Notes: generated from the letters alone by a model not told the origin. 64,000 nucleotides of DNA from an uncultured Leptolyngbyaceae cyanobacterium (GCA_938023035.1 CALIDI010000017.1:17919-81918); one strand, 5' to 3'. Shown: positions 48,636 to 58,760, counted from the first letter of the stretch. Translations and numbers: made by a program.

Positions 48636-49589
48636 TTAGCAGTTTTCTCCTATGCTATCTGACTTTGAGTCATCTAACCGCGGGGAGAAACTTTCCAAAC
48701 CGTTGGTCGGTTGCTTGCCAGGGGATGACGGCTGCCCACTCGCAGGCGACCCCGATGGGCGAAATAGGCGAGCATGGTCTGGATGGTAAAGGTGCGATCG
48801 CGCCTTCTGGAGGGGGTGAGTTTGTCTGAGCGGGGCAATTTCGGGGGGAATAGTGGCTGCTGCCAAGGCTGGACTAACAATATACAAGGTGGTACGGCTG
48901 AGCTGTTCACGTTCGGTCAGGCAGGCCATCTCCGTCAGGGGCACCAGCCAGAGGCGCTCATCGGGCCAACCTAAACGAAAGCAAACCGCAACAGGAGTGT
49001 CTGGCTCATAGTGTTGCAACAGTTGAGCCTGAGCCTGCAACACATGCCGTGCACTCAAATAGAGACACAGGCTAGCTTGGTGAGCCGCTAGGGTGGCTAA
49101 CTCTTCAGCGGCAGGCACCTGGGTACGGCCACTCACGCGGGTCAAAATAATGGTTTGCACCTGTTCTGGCACGGTTAGCTCGACTCGGAACCGAGCCGCC
49201 GCCGCCTGAAATACACTGATCCCTGGGATGACTTCAAAGGGAACCCCCGCCTCCAACAATGCCTGCATTTGTTCTTGGGTCGCACTATACAGACAAGGGT
49301 CGCCTGAATGCAGTCTGACAACAGATTTTCCGGCTTTTACCCGGGCAATCATCAGGGCCAGAAGGTCTTCCAGGGTCTTATCGGCACTCCCAATTTTCTC
49401 AGCATCTCTTCGGGCTAACAGCAGTAACTGGGGTGGTACAAGCGAATCGGCAAATACAATCACGTCGGCCTGATGAATCAACCGCTGAGCTTTGACCGTG
49501 AGTAGCTCTGGGTCGCCAGGGCCAGCCCCAACGATATAAACAGCGGCAGTTAGCGGAGCATTGGTAGGGTTAGGGAGCGCAGAAACCAT
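48636..49589 (-). CDS. cobM: Precorrin-4 C11-methyltransferase
   Basis: 317 residues. A SAM-dependent tetrapyrrole methylase acting at C11 of precorrin-4 in corrin synthesis. VYIVGAGPGDPELLTVKA, the VVRLHSGDPCLYSATQEQM stretch and VIPGISVFQAAAARF are its motifs. The last 60 residues (Ser/Pro-rich, after RSHLYHPDHARLF) go beyond the usual end and look disordered, but the core is complete. gltX follows after 25 bp. Confidence 0.94.
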   Translation of the reverse strand: MVSALPNPTNAPLTAAVYIVGAGPGDPELLTVKAQRLIHQADVIVFADSLVPPQLLLLARRDAEKIGSADKTLEDLLALMIARVKAGKSVVRLHSGDPCLYSATQEQMQALLEAGVPFEVIPGISVFQAAAARFRVELTVPEQVQTIILTRVSGRTQVPAAEELATLAAHQASLCLYLSARHVLQAQAQLLQHYEPDTPVAVCFRLGWPDERLWLVPLTEMACLTEREQLSRTTLYIVSPALAAATIPPEIAPLRQTHPLQKARSHLYHPDHARLFRPSGSPASGQPSSPGKQPTNGLESFSPRLDDSKSDSIGENC

Positions 49590-49703
49590 GGGAGGCAGAT
49601 AATTGGAGAAAAGGCACAGGAAGAACCTTTAAAGATGGGCGATCGCAATTTTTTTACCCGACAAAACTTAAAATGAGGGAAATAGCGAGAACGAGAAAGG
49701 CTT

Positions 49704-50087
49704 ATGGCAACTTCCTGCCACATTATCGTAGAAGGGAACCCAACGATTGTTTACATTAGCCGTGGAGGCAGCCCTGAAAAAATGTTGCCAGTGCTCACCA
49801 AGTTTTTGGCAAAGTTCTGGCAAGAGCGCGATATTTCTGGGGAGGATATGGATACTCCAGAATGCCTAGTGGCACAGGTGACCGCTCGATTTGCCTATGA
49901 AACGGCTGAGGATGATTTTTCAAATTTAAAGGTCGGTGTCAAGTATTATCCCAACGTGGGTTATCTCTACCGTATTTCTTGCGATCGCCAAGTGAGCGTC
50001 TGGCAGCCCACCGACACCTATCGACACGATCCTCAACAGGGGCTAGAGGCTTGCCAGCCCTGGTCACCAGCACAAGCCTCGCAATAG
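49704..50087 (+). CDS. Conserved cyanobacterial protein, unknown
   Basis: 127 residues, with AGAAAGG upstream of the ATG. Sequence such as CHIIVEGNPTIVYISRGGSPEKMLPVLTKFL, QVTARFAYETAEDDFSNLKVGVKYYPN and YLYRISCDRQVSVWQP suggests a small alpha/beta protein. Neither signal nor membrane helix. It is divergent from cobM (115 bp apart). I cannot name the family. Confidence 0.7.
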   Translation: MATSCHIIVEGNPTIVYISRGGSPEKMLPVLTKFLAKFWQERDISGEDMDTPECLVAQVTARFAYETAEDDFSNLKVGVKYYPNVGYLYRISCDRQVSVWQPTDTYRHDPQQGLEACQPWSPAQASQ

Positions 50088-50568
50088 GAAGAGGATTAGA
50101 AGTGTCTATTACCACGTAGAATTCAAAATTCAATTCAAAGTCAAACCCTATTCAATTCAAAGTCAAACCATGAGTGTGTCCACACAATTTGATAGATAAA
50201 GACGGTATCAAGATCCGGAATACCACGATGAGAGCATAAGGGGTACAAGGGAACTTAATCTGGCATAGTCACCTCCAGCACCGTTTCACAGGCTTGCTTG
50301 AGTGCAAACAGTCCTTGAACCTGGTGCAGCCATTGGCTATCAACCTTCTAGGTAGAACTGTCGGGCGTTCTTGTTATCTTCAATAGCTGCACCTGTGATC
50401 TATCGGCAGAATGCCTTGGATTCCCTTGGAGCCTAATAATAGACTCAAATCTATGCTAGGGCGACTAAGGTCATGGATTCGGGGTGCAGGCTTTCGCGTA
50501 TCATCAGTATTGCTTCCACTATCGTTTTGACCCCTATCGAGTGGCTGACCCTTACCCGCCTGTACCCT
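50088..50568. other. Gap with a 19-bp tandem repeat
   Basis: 481 bp without a gene. TTCAATTCAAAGTCAAACC occurs at 50129-50147 and 50151-50169, a 22-bp period. It may be a binding site pair or a replication-slippage product. Confidence 0.6.
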
Positions 50569-51336
50569 ATGAAGTTATTTGTTTTTCATACGCCGGAGTT
50601 GACCCCTGCTGAAGTGACGGCAGACTGTGCGATCGCGGTAGATGTTTTGCGGGCAACCAGCACAATGGCAACAGCACTGGCCGCAGGGGCAGAGGCGGTG
50701 CAGGTGTTTAGCGACCTAGATAAGTTGCTGCATATCAGTGCCAGTTGGGAACCCCATAAACGCATTCGGGCGGGGGAACGGGGTGGCTCTAAGGTAGAAG
50801 GGTTTGACGTTGGTAACTCGCCCCTTGATTGCACGCCGCAACAAGTGGCAGGCAAACGGTTGTTTATTAGCACGACGAATGGCACCCGGGCGCTGGAGGC
50901 TATTCAGGCCGCTCCTACTGTTCTGGCTGCCGCCCTGATTAATCGTCAGGCCGTTGTTGACTATCTGCTGCAAACCCAACCTGACGTAGTGTGGATTGTG
51001 GCCTCTGGTTGGGAAGGGAGTTTTTCTCTGGAAGATACAGTCTGTGCTGGGGCGATCGCCCATGGTCTGCAAACGAGTCTTGGCTGCCCCCTCGAAGAGT
51101 TGGTGGGCAATGATGAAGTGCTCGGCGCGGTTGCGCTCTTTCAGCAGTGGCAGCAAAATCTGTTAGCACTGATGCACTATGCCAGCCATGGTCAACGTCT
51201 AGCCCGACTCCACCTACTCGAAGACATGAAGTATTGTGCCCAGCTTGATATTCTGGATACATTGCCGATTCAGCAAGAGCCAGGTGTATTAGTCAATAAC
51301 CGCCAGCCAGTGGCGATCGCGGCTGCAATTTCTTGA
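50569..51336 (+). CDS. comB: 2-phosphosulfolactate phosphatase family protein
   Basis: 255 residues from ATG 50569. ComB removes phosphate from 2-phosphosulfolactate in coenzyme M synthesis in archaea; cyanobacterial members are common but their substrate is not settled. Motifs [37 protein letters not shown] and [12 protein letters not shown] match the family. The frame is open 32 codons further upstream, but that leader is not family-like. Confidence 0.9.
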   Translation: MKLFVFHTPELTPAEVTADCAIAVDVLRATSTMATALAAGAEAVQVFSDLDKLLHISASWEPHKRIRAGERGGSKVEGFDVGNSPLDCTPQQVAGKRLFISTTNGTRALEAIQAAPTVLAAALINRQAVVDYLLQTQPDVVWIVASGWEGSFSLEDTVCAGAIAHGLQTSLGCPLEELVGNDEVLGAVALFQQWQQNLLALMHYASHGQRLARLHLLEDMKYCAQLDILDTLPIQQEPGVLVNNRQPVAIAAAIS

Positions 51337-51728
51337 TTACTCTTGCAAACAATAACCCTCCCTGCCTACGATTCCGGGGCTACCGGGTATGCCTAATCAA
51401 CCGCCGACTCGTCTGGGAAGCCATAGTGTTGGTTTCAGGCTTTGGCTTAGAATCATCGCTTCAGATCCGATTCCTGTTAAAGGATTATCCAATTTTTTCT
51501 GTATCAAGGAAGGCGGAAATCCCAGGGATAGTTAAGCTTTGATGGCGCTTATGCAAAGCTCAAACGATTCAGAGGAGAGTGGGGTCATTGCTCTAGGCGG
51601 CTGCCTGAGCAGAGTCGTTCGTTGCCCTTAGCGTGTCGGAGACAGTGGCCGTTCTCTAGGCCAGCCATAATTGAGGGCACTAAGTTCATGGGCAAAGTTC
51701 TCGTTAACTTAAAGGAGTTGATTCGCAA
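51337..51728. other. Gap upstream of the Lys/Ala-rich protein
   Basis: 392 bp. AAAGGAG lies 9 bp before the next ATG. Otherwise nothing clear. Confidence 0.35.
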
Positions 51729-52091
51729 ATGTCCAGATTGTTCGCAAAGATTAGCGCATTGGCTCTATCGTTCGTATTTGCCTGTAATCTTCTGATTACA
51801 AGCCCTGCTCCAGCAAGGGCTTTACCAGCTACCGCTTCCCTTTTGGCTCAAGCAACAGTGACCGTTGAGGCCGACACCTCAGAAGCCAAAGCCGAAGCGA
51901 AGAAATTAAAAGAAGCCCAAAAAGCAGAGGAAAAGGCTGCCAAGGCTGCCGCCAAGGCCGAAGCCAAAAAGCTAAAAGAAGCCGCTAAGGCGGAAAAAGA
52001 AGCTGCTGAGGCCGAAGCCAAAAAGCTAAAAGAAGCCGCTAAAGCTGCGGCTAAAGCCGAGAAAGAGGCTGCCAGCGCTGCCGTAGAGTAG
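51729..52091 (+). CDS. Exported Lys/Ala/Glu-rich repeat protein
   Basis: 120 residues with a strong ribosome site (AAAGGAG). A signal peptide (AKISALALSFVFACNLLI…APARA) is followed, from residue 47, by about 75 residues built almost only of A, K and E, with the repeated word AEAKKLKEA. The DNA has a 54-bp (18-residue) period: the 32-base word starting GCCGAAGCC at 51957 recurs at 52011. The mature part should be a single charged alpha helix or coiled coil in the periplasm or envelope, like the TolA linker. No family is recognised. Confidence 0.7.
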   Translation: MSRLFAKISALALSFVFACNLLITSPAPARALPATASLLAQATVTVEADTSEAKAEAKKLKEAQKAEEKAAKAAAKAEAKKLKEAAKAEKEAAEAEAKKLKEAAKAAAKAEKEAASAAVE

Positions 52092-52163
52092 GCGATAGCA
52101 TCACGAAAGAGCCAATGTGGAGGTTTTGGGTTGTCTCTCAGATTCCCCTTTTTATCTTTAAGC

Positions 52164-52227
52164 TTTACCACAGAGGCACAGAGAACACGGAGCCATATCT
52201 CGGTACCTTTTGTGTTTCTGTGGTAAA
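52164..52227. repeat. Inverted-repeat element D1
   Basis: 64 bp with imperfect inverted ends TTTACCACAGAGGCACAGAG and, inwards from the right, TTTACCACAGAAACACAAAA. The word CACAGAGGCACAGAGAACAC is known to me as a widespread small bacterial repeat. A second copy is at 60058-60123. No coding capacity. Confidence 0.65.
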
Positions 52228-52456
52228 TTACTAGGGTTTTCAGTCCATTGTATGCATGTGTATGCATGAGGCTAAAGACAGAACCCGAAGCGACTCCCCG
52301 GCGATCCAAATACTGGGTGCGCTTGCATCCGCTAATCTGTATTCGTTAACAGCCTGCGTTAACTATAAGGCTATCGAGGGCTGAGCACAATCGGCTTTGT
52401 ACAGTGCTATGGAATGCGCAGCGTCTCCATTGAAGAAAGCCCGATTAGGGGGGCTA

Positions 52457-52954
52457 TTATTTTTCGGCGGGTTCCTTGTGTTTAGGCTCGGCCCATTGGC
52501 TGTAAGGATAGCTGACGAGGTTTGCATTCAAGTAGCGGGGGTCATCAGAAACTTCTTGTCCCACCCACTCTGGCAGCTCAATTTCCTGATTGGGGTCGGT
52601 GAGTTCGACTTCAGCTAAAACTAGGCCAGTGTTTTCCCCGGCAAATTCATCGACTTCCCAAACGAGGTTTCCTAGATTAATCCGATAACGGGTTTTCTCA
52701 ATTAGCGGAGACAGGCAAAGGGTTTGGAGTAGTTCTACTGCCTCTTCTACGGGAATTGAGTATTCAAACTCTGCCCGACGAATCCCTACGGAAGCACCTT
52801 TAATAGTCAACCAGCCTTGCTCACCGACTACCCGCACTCGTACTGTGCGCTCAGGGGTTGCTACGATATAGCCCTGACAGTAGTATTTTCCCTGACCTAG
52901 CGATCGCCAGTGATCGTTTTTGACTAGAAATTTGCGTTCGATTTCTTGGGGCAT
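52457..52954 (-). CDS. CYTH-domain phosphatase/adenylate-cyclase-type protein
   Basis: 165 residues. Glu4-Ile-Glu6-Arg-Lys8 is the ExExK signature, followed by basic and acidic tunnel residues (RTVRVRVVGEQGWLTIKG, EFEYSIP, EKTRYRI, WEVDEFAGENTGLVLAEVEL). CYTH proteins bind triphosphates and divalent metal; bacterial ones are often tripolyphosphatases, less often adenylate cyclases. The single domain is complete, and the acidic C-terminal tail is short. Confidence 0.9.
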   Translation of the reverse strand: MPQEIERKFLVKNDHWRSLGQGKYYCQGYIVATPERTVRVRVVGEQGWLTIKGASVGIRRAEFEYSIPVEEAVELLQTLCLSPLIEKTRYRINLGNLVWEVDEFAGENTGLVLAEVELTDPNQEIELPEWVGQEVSDDPRYLNANLVSYPYSQWAEPKHKEPAEK

Positions 52955-53107
52955 TGGTGCAATAAGGGGGGCGTCGAGGGAGTATCACCAGCCTTTGCAT
53001 TGTAGACTGCGATGGTGCTCAGCTAAAAGATCGGTAACCTCGGGTTGAATCACTATGGTGTCTAATCTTTAAGCTGGTAGGGGTTTGATACCATGTTTCA
53101 ACCGCTA

Positions 53108-54163
53108 TTAAAGCAGCCCGGCTGACTCATCTTTGCTCAAGTCTTTACCAATCAAGTCTTTAGTCAAGCGTCCATCCACTTCACTGACGACTTGGTTACG
53201 CCCACTACTTTTTGCTTTCAGTAAATTTTGGTCGGCTCGTTGAAGCAGGCTACTGCCACGGGGGTCATCTGTGCTTTTAAGGGAAGCGGTGCCTGCGCTG
53301 ATGGTAATTGTGAGATCCAGCACTTCATCAATCGTAAAAGGTTGATCAGCAATCAGTTGGCACAGCCGCCGCCCAACCAGATCAGCTTCATATTGGTCAC
53401 TCCCACTCAAGATAATGACAAATTCTTCACCCCCATAGCGAAACAGGGTATCGCGAAAGCGCAGGTTATGTCTCAGGCGGCTGGAGACAAGTTGGAGGGC
53501 GCGATCGCCGACTGAGTGACCATAGGTATCGTTAATTGTCTTAAAAAAGTCAATATCCAACATCAGCACACTCAGAGACTCTTGCCGTGCTCGTGCGTTT
53601 TGGATCTGGCGTGGTAGCTCCCAGTCGAGGGCACGCCGATTGTTCAGTTCGGTTAATGGGTCAGAGAGCGCAATAGCCGCGAGGATATCATTGGTACGCA
53701 TCAATTCTCTATAGGTCTTTACCATGCGAAACCCGGCGATAATCTGCGATCGCAATTGGTGATTTTGCCGCTCTACAAACTCTTGACTTAAACTAGCCCC
53801 TTCGTCATCATTTTGGGGCAACCATAAATAAGCATCGGCCCCTTTTTCCAGCGCTTCGGAGTGAGCTTCCATTTCCCACAGCCGATCCAATGCCCCAGTA
53901 GGCATCATTTGGGCCGGGCATTCTACCACCAGGCAATAAATCCAGGCAAGTTTGGCGTGTGCCTTCACCTCGTGACACAACTCCAGGCCCCCCGGCATAT
54001 TGCCCTGGATCACTAATAAATCGGGCTGTTGGGCTTGAATCAGAGGCATTGCTTCACTGGGGCTAGTAACCGCTTCAAGAGTGCACCCAACTTCTCTGCA
54101 AATGCGTGTCAGCATCGCAGATAAAAAACCCTCGCTCCCAACTAGCAACACCAAAACATCCAT
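53108..54163 (-). CDS. Degenerate receiver-GGDEF protein (diguanylate cyclase)
   Basis: 351 residues. The N-terminal 130 residues have a receiver fold, but the acidic pair is lost (VLLVGSEG) and the phosphoacceptor is Gln53 (DLLVIQGNMPGG), so it cannot be phosphorylated in the normal way. After a helical linker comes a GGDEF domain with DPLTELNNRRALDWEL, MLDIDFFKTINDTYGHSVGD and the intact active-site GGEEF at 244-248. It should make c-di-GMP, the ligand that the PilZ domain of the BcsA at 4.8 kb would sense. The input that controls it is unknown. Confidence 0.9.
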   Translation of the reverse strand: MDVLVLLVGSEGFLSAMLTRICREVGCTLEAVTSPSEAMPLIQAQQPDLLVIQGNMPGGLELCHEVKAHAKLAWIYCLVVECPAQMMPTGALDRLWEMEAHSEALEKGADAYLWLPQNDDEGASLSQEFVERQNHQLRSQIIAGFRMVKTYRELMRTNDILAAIALSDPLTELNNRRALDWELPRQIQNARARQESLSVLMLDIDFFKTINDTYGHSVGDRALQLVSSRLRHNLRFRDTLFRYGGEEFVIILSGSDQYEADLVGRRLCQLIADQPFTIDEVLDLTITISAGTASLKSTDDPRGSSLLQRADQNLLKAKSSGRNQVVSEVDGRLTKDLIGKDLSKDESAGLL

Positions 54164-55526
54164 GCCGGATTTTAACCGCCTACCAAAACTGAACCCTTCA
54201 TCCTTAACCCTGAATCCCTAGACGGGTATTTTCCTTAAAGAAATGTTTAGCCCTATCCAATTAGAATTCCCCAATTCGCTGAGGCAGGTCTTTTAAGTGT
54301 ATTTTTTTATACATTGTCATTGCTGTAATCTGGCTACATGCGCCTGCATAGTTATTCCGTATTAGCCGCTGCAAAATCTTGGAATAGCACCGTCATCACA
54401 AGAATCCCTGCGACGGCGAGAAAGCCGACTCGGCATTAACGATTGAGCGCTGTTTTTGTTCTACGCTTTCTAGCCAAAGCAATACTTTGATTCTGCTGCT
54501 TAAAACGAATCTAGGCGTTGGTAAATTGGGCCGGTCTCTCTTGCTCCCAAACAAGACGCCAGCGAGAATAAACTCAGGTTGGTGTTTAGAGTATGTCCCC
54601 TTGCAGGCCTTCATCCCCCAGCCCTTTCTCCCAACTTGGGCAACAGGGAGCCGAGCCATCTCAAAGTCCCTCTCCCAACTTGGGAGAGAGATTAGAGCAA
54701 TCCGGGCATACCAGAAAAGGGTGAGGGCAAAAGTGACATGCGCCCGTGCTTTAAATCCTCCTGTAATGGTTTTGAGATTCTGTACTGACGCTATAAGGTT
54801 AGTGATAGATAGCAGATCTTTGCTCACGGTACTTTACAGATTTAGAAATGAGAAAACAGATTTAAAAGATCGGGAATCGCTCAATCGCACGAGGCAACAG
54901 TTCTACCCGATAACCACCTACAGCCGAGGCCCTAATGGTTCAACCAGATTCGAGCTAGCCGGCAGATCGGTTGTAGCCTAAATGCACCCCGGCCCTGAGG
55001 AGGCTGGGCCTATTGTCTTACCCTATCTGGCTAAAATGATGTATTCCCCGTTTAGATTAGTACTGATCCTGGTGTACTGGGTCATTGCGGTTTTATCTGG
55101 CAGCATTTGACGGCCCTTTCTGCCATTCCAGAGGCGGCGATATTGTAGAAACCCTGGCAGGGCTGATTCAAGCTATGAATCGACAGTTGAACGCTCTCAA
55201 AGCTCATTCAGGATTTTGCAGAATCATACCGCTATTTAGTAACGCCGAAACCCTGATGATAGTGATTTATCTGCACTCAGCCAGATTTTTACTGCTCCGA
55301 TGGATTGAGTGCTACTGACCTTGTTTTGCCAGTAGCCTAATTTTATCGTGAATCAATTTCTAACCTGGCTTGAATTGAACTGTATAAGCCCTCTTGATTG
55401 AGTTGCCGGGGAATCAATTGGCTCATCGATGCGATGGTGAGGAGTATCGAAAGTCTTACAAGCCTTGATTGGGCGAGTTTTTAGCCCTGAACCCTAGACC
55501 TCTATACTTTTCCCCTTGCTGTTAGC
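54164..55526. other. Long gap holding MITE-like copy A3
   Basis: 1.36 kb. Besides element A3 it holds only short open frames (for example 55085-55318) without recognisable products, and a 24-codon hydrophobic frame at 55036-55110. Part of it may be decayed coding DNA, but I cannot identify it. Confidence 0.4.
54588..54745. mobile_element. MITE-like element A3
   Basis: About 158 bp. It starts AGAGTATGTCCCCTTGC and ends AAAAGTGACATGCGCCC, like A1 and A2, with the same internal word GAGCCGAGCCATCTCAAAGTC as A2 and a CTCTCCCAACTTGGGAGAG hairpin. A clean target duplication is not evident. Frames through it are not genes. Confidence 0.65.
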
Positions 55527-55982
55527 TTAAGTTAAGGGATTTTCAAGATAGTTCAAGAGGATCCGCTGATGGGGAGCACCTAGGGGATGGTATTTGCCCG
55601 TACGGGCCGAGTAGTGCTCACCCCGGCGAATATCAGCAATAGAGGCCAGTGCCATATCCTGACCTTCACCTAACCGTAGCTGTTCTAGGGTAACTTCTAG
55701 CTCCCCGTAGTAGATATGGCGAATGACATAGGTATCTTCGTGGCAATCCACCCGGAATAACTGCTGAGGGACATGGCCGATTTCTTCGGCTAATTCGCGG
55801 CGAATTCCCACATCTGGTGGTTCTCCCAGTTCTAAGTGGCCACCGAATAAAGCCCAATGTCCTGGATAGAGAATGGTTGGCAGATCATCCCTGAGTTGCA
55901 AAAGAAACTGCCCGGCGCAGTGCAGGATGGCGAGGGCAACTTCGGGCTTTTCGGGATCTGGCTGGAAGGGGGGCGTTGTCAT
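55527..55982 (-). CDS. Nudix hydrolase
   Basis: 151 residues. The Nudix box is complete: Gly48-x5-Glu54-x7-Arg62-Glu63-Leu-x-Glu66-Glu67-Ile-Gly69. Such enzymes cleave nucleoside diphosphates linked to another group; the substrate here is not evident. The first 15 residues are Pro-rich. A small lipoprotein gene lies upstream on the same strand, 35 bp away. Confidence 0.9.
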   Translation of the reverse strand: MTTPPFQPDPEKPEVALAILHCAGQFLLQLRDDLPTILYPGHWALFGGHLELGEPPDVGIRRELAEEIGHVPQQLFRVDCHEDTYVIRHIYYGELEVTLEQLRLGEGQDMALASIADIRRGEHYSARTGKYHPLGAPHQRILLNYLENPLT

Positions 55983-56017
55983 CAGGGGAAGGCCGGGTGC
56001 AACTATACCGAGCAGAG

Positions 56018-56413
56018 CTAGGGAGAGGCTTGCTCCACGTAAACTCTACCTTGAATGGGTAAATTTTCACTCGTGACAAGGGTGCGCAGAGTTCCTTGGA
56101 CGCTGACTTCGCTGCCCCGCTCAACTTTTGCCGTTCGCGAAACGACCCAAACACGACCTGTTGAATCCTGGATTTCGTAGGCGATCGCCCCTCCCGCTAG
56201 GGGAACCCAATCGACTACGGCTCCGCGCAGATGCACCTCGATTGCCTGAGAAGAGGTTTGGCCTGCCAGAGTCTGCAATTGCTCAATCCTATGGGTGGGT
56301 GGGGCTAATTCTAGGGGCGTATCCGGTGCTCTACAACCACTGCTAAAAAACACAATGGCCCCTAGGAGGAAGGCAACCCGAAGAGAATGGTTGAAAAAAG
56401 TGTACTGAAACAC
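56018..56413 (-). CDS. Small lipoprotein with OB-fold-like domain
   Basis: About 131 residues, start GTG 56413 (or TTG 56419). The N-terminus has a hydrophobic stretch ending in FFSSGC, a lipobox, so the protein should be membrane-anchored by a lipid on Cys. The mature part has a beta-rich, OB-like pattern (VHLRGAVVDWVPLAGGAIAYEIQD, RVWVVSRTAKVERGSEVSVQGTLRTL). Unknown function. folD lies divergently 315 bp away. Confidence 0.68.
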   Translation of the reverse strand: MFQYTFFNHSLRVAFLLGAIVFFSSGCRAPDTPLELAPPTHRIEQLQTLAGQTSSQAIEVHLRGAVVDWVPLAGGAIAYEIQDSTGRVWVVSRTAKVERGSEVSVQGTLRTLVTSENLPIQGRVYVEQASP

Positions 56414-56728
56414 GATCAATCTGCGAAACTGAATGGGCAGTGCCCTTGTGCTAACACAAATGACGAACCTTCACCAGGGGGTTGGTTGCGGCACTTTGAA
56501 AGAGGTTCCAAGCCCAGATCGAATAGTTTACCTGAGGAAAACAACTGATTTTGAGCGGGAATAGATTGAGTCGAGATTCGAGGGGTGCTAAATTTTTGGG
56601 GTAATTTGTGACAATTTTTGCTGTATGGGGCCTTTCGAGAAACGCCCTAGCAAAAGTATCCCACCGATTTGCAAATTTAAGATACGTTGGCTGATTTGGT
56701 TCGTTGATGGATTGATCGATGCTCACCC

Positions 56729-57604
56729 ATGGTTGCTCAAATTCTTGATGGTAAGGCTCTGGCGCAGCAAATTCAGGCTAATTTAGCGCAGCAAATTGCA
56801 CAATTACAGGCCCAGCAGGGGCGATCGCCCGGTCTAGCCGTGCTGATGGTGGGCGACAACCCTGCCAGTGCTGCCTATGTCCGCAATAAGGAAAAAGCCT
56901 GCACCCAATTGGGAATCACCTCCTTTGGGCAACATTTTCCTAGCGAAACCACCCAGGTAGAACTAGAGGCCGTCATCCATCAGCTCAATCAAAATCCTCA
57001 GGTGGATGGCATTCTGGTGCAACTCCCTGTTCCTGATCACATTGATGCTGTCGCTTTACTAAACCAGATCGATCCCGACAAAGATGCGGATGGCCTCCAT
57101 CCAGTTAATTTAGGGCGGCTTGTACGTGGCGAAAGGGGTTTGCGCAGTTGCACGCCAGCGGGGGTGATGCGGATCCTGCAAGCCTATGGCCTGAGTCCAC
57201 GAGGTAAGCAGGCTGTGATTGTGGGGCGTAGTATTTTAGTCGGCAAGCCCCAGGCCCTGATGCTGCTAGAAGCAGATGCAACAGTGACCATCGCCCACTC
57301 TAAAACACCAGATTTGGCGGCGGTGACTCGCACAGCAGATATTTTGGTAACGGCGATTGGCCGCCCAGAAGTAATCACCCCAGAATTTGTTAAGCCAGGG
57401 GCTGTAGTGATTGATGTGGGCATTAACCGCGTTACCCCAAAGACAGGAAAGCCCTACCTCACCGGAGATGTTGCCTACGAAGCCGTGCGATCAATTGCCA
57501 GCTATCTGACACCAGTACCCGGGGGGGTTGGCCCTATGACAGTAACCATGTTGATGAGCAATACAGTGGACAGCTATTTGAGGCGGGAAGGGTTGCAACT
57601 CTGA
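56729..57604 (+). CDS. folD: Methylenetetrahydrofolate dehydrogenase/cyclohydrolase
   Basis: 291 residues. FolD makes 10-formyl-THF from methylene-THF with NADP in one-carbon metabolism. The YVRNKEKAC motif (catalytic Lys), [25 protein letters not shown] and the [13 protein letters not shown] end are diagnostic. crtE follows 119 bp downstream. Confidence 0.97.
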   Translation: MVAQILDGKALAQQIQANLAQQIAQLQAQQGRSPGLAVLMVGDNPASAAYVRNKEKACTQLGITSFGQHFPSETTQVELEAVIHQLNQNPQVDGILVQLPVPDHIDAVALLNQIDPDKDADGLHPVNLGRLVRGERGLRSCTPAGVMRILQAYGLSPRGKQAVIVGRSILVGKPQALMLLEADATVTIAHSKTPDLAAVTRTADILVTAIGRPEVITPEFVKPGAVVIDVGINRVTPKTGKPYLTGDVAYEAVRSIASYLTPVPGGVGPMTVTMLMSNTVDSYLRREGLQL

Positions 57605-57723
57605 GGAATCTTTACTGTTTATTGAGAGTATAGGATTAGCATTTCCCAAGTGTCCAACTCCCCCCGTAGAATGATGAAGAAGTCCCTAAGCGGCACATGA
57701 ATCTACGCGGGAGGAGATGAGGA

Positions 57724-58650
57724 ATGGTATTGACGGGCGATATGCAGGCGTCCTTAAAAGAGCAGGCTTTTGACCTACGCAGCTACCTAGCTGAGCGTCG
57801 AGCAAAAGTTGAGGCAGCGCTGGATCACTCTCTCCCAGTGGCCTATCCAGAGCGCATCTATGAAGCAATGCGCTATTCGTTAATGGCAGGGGGTAAACGG
57901 CTCCGCCCCATTCTTTGTCTGGCTACCTGTGAACTAGTGGGTGGCTCGATAGAAATGGCTATACCAACGGCCTGCGCTTTGGAAATGATCCACACTATGT
58001 CGCTGATTCACGATGATTTACCAGCGATGGATAATGACGACTACCGTCGGGGTAAGTTAACCAACCATAAGGTATTTGGGGAAGACGTGGCAATTTTGGC
58101 TGGGGATGGGCTACTTGCCTATGCCTTTGAGTATATTGCGACCCAAACTAAAGGGGTTGACCCGGTGAATCTGTTGAGGGTTGTGGCCTGTGTAGGTCGA
58201 GCTGTGGGGGCAGAGGGGCTGGTGGGTGGCCAGGTGGTGGATTTGGAGTCAGAGGGTAAATCGGATGTCACGCTGGAAACATTGAATTTTATCCACAATC
58301 ACAAAACTGCCGCATTGCTAGAGGCTTCAGTGATTTCGGGAGCCATTCTGGCTGGGGCAAGTGATGAGCAGGTTAGTTGCCTCTCGCGCTATGCCCAAAA
58401 TATTGGGCTGGCCTTTCAGATTGTGGATGATGTTTTAGATATTACTTCCACCCCAGAAGAGCTAGGGAAGTCGGTCGGCAAAGATGTTCAGGCGAAGAAG
58501 GCGACTTACCCCAGTTTTTGGGGAATTGAACAATCCAAGGAACAAGCACGGCGTTTGGTGCATCAGGCCCAGGCTGAACTGGCTGATTTTGGGGAGGCGG
58601 CTATACCATTGATTGCGATCGCTGATTTTATTACCAGCCGTACCCACTAG
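57724..58650 (+). CDS. crtE: Geranylgeranyl diphosphate synthase
   Basis: 308 residues, with GGGAGGAGATGAGGA before the ATG. It adds isopentenyl diphosphate units to make GGPP for carotenoids, phytol and quinones. First aspartate-rich motif in [15 protein letters not shown], then GGKRLRP near the N-terminus, GGQVVDLE, and the second DDVLD in [11 protein letters not shown]. The length and the spacing of both Asp motifs fit bacterial type II GGPP synthases. Confidence 0.95.
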   Translation: MVLTGDMQASLKEQAFDLRSYLAERRAKVEAALDHSLPVAYPERIYEAMRYSLMAGGKRLRPILCLATCELVGGSIEMAIPTACALEMIHTMSLIHDDLPAMDNDDYRRGKLTNHKVFGEDVAILAGDGLLAYAFEYIATQTKGVDPVNLLRVVACVGRAVGAEGLVGGQVVDLESEGKSDVTLETLNFIHNHKTAALLEASVISGAILAGASDEQVSCLSRYAQNIGLAFQIVDDVLDITSTPEELGKSVGKDVQAKKATYPSFWGIEQSKEQARRLVHQAQAELADFGEAAIPLIAIADFITSRTH

Positions 58651-58760
58651 CCAGTTTTGCAAACAAATGTGTGGGCTTGTGGCAAGTGACCGATTAGGGT
58701 ATCTTCATTCTTGCTTTTGGCTTCTCCTTTGCTTAATCCTTTCACCCAGGTCAATCGACA

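Noticed and set aside
54487..54981. Open frame of 164 codons
   Set aside because: It runs through the MITE-like element A3 and reflects repeat composition; no domain or ribosome site.
55036..55110. 24-codon hydrophobic frame (MMYSPFRLVLILVYWVIAVL…)
   Set aside because: It could be a tiny membrane protein, but it has no ribosome site and matches none of the small photosystem or cytochrome subunits I know.
56451..56726. Minus-strand frame of 91 codons divergent to folD
   Set aside because: It fills the promoter region of folD and has no recognisable content.
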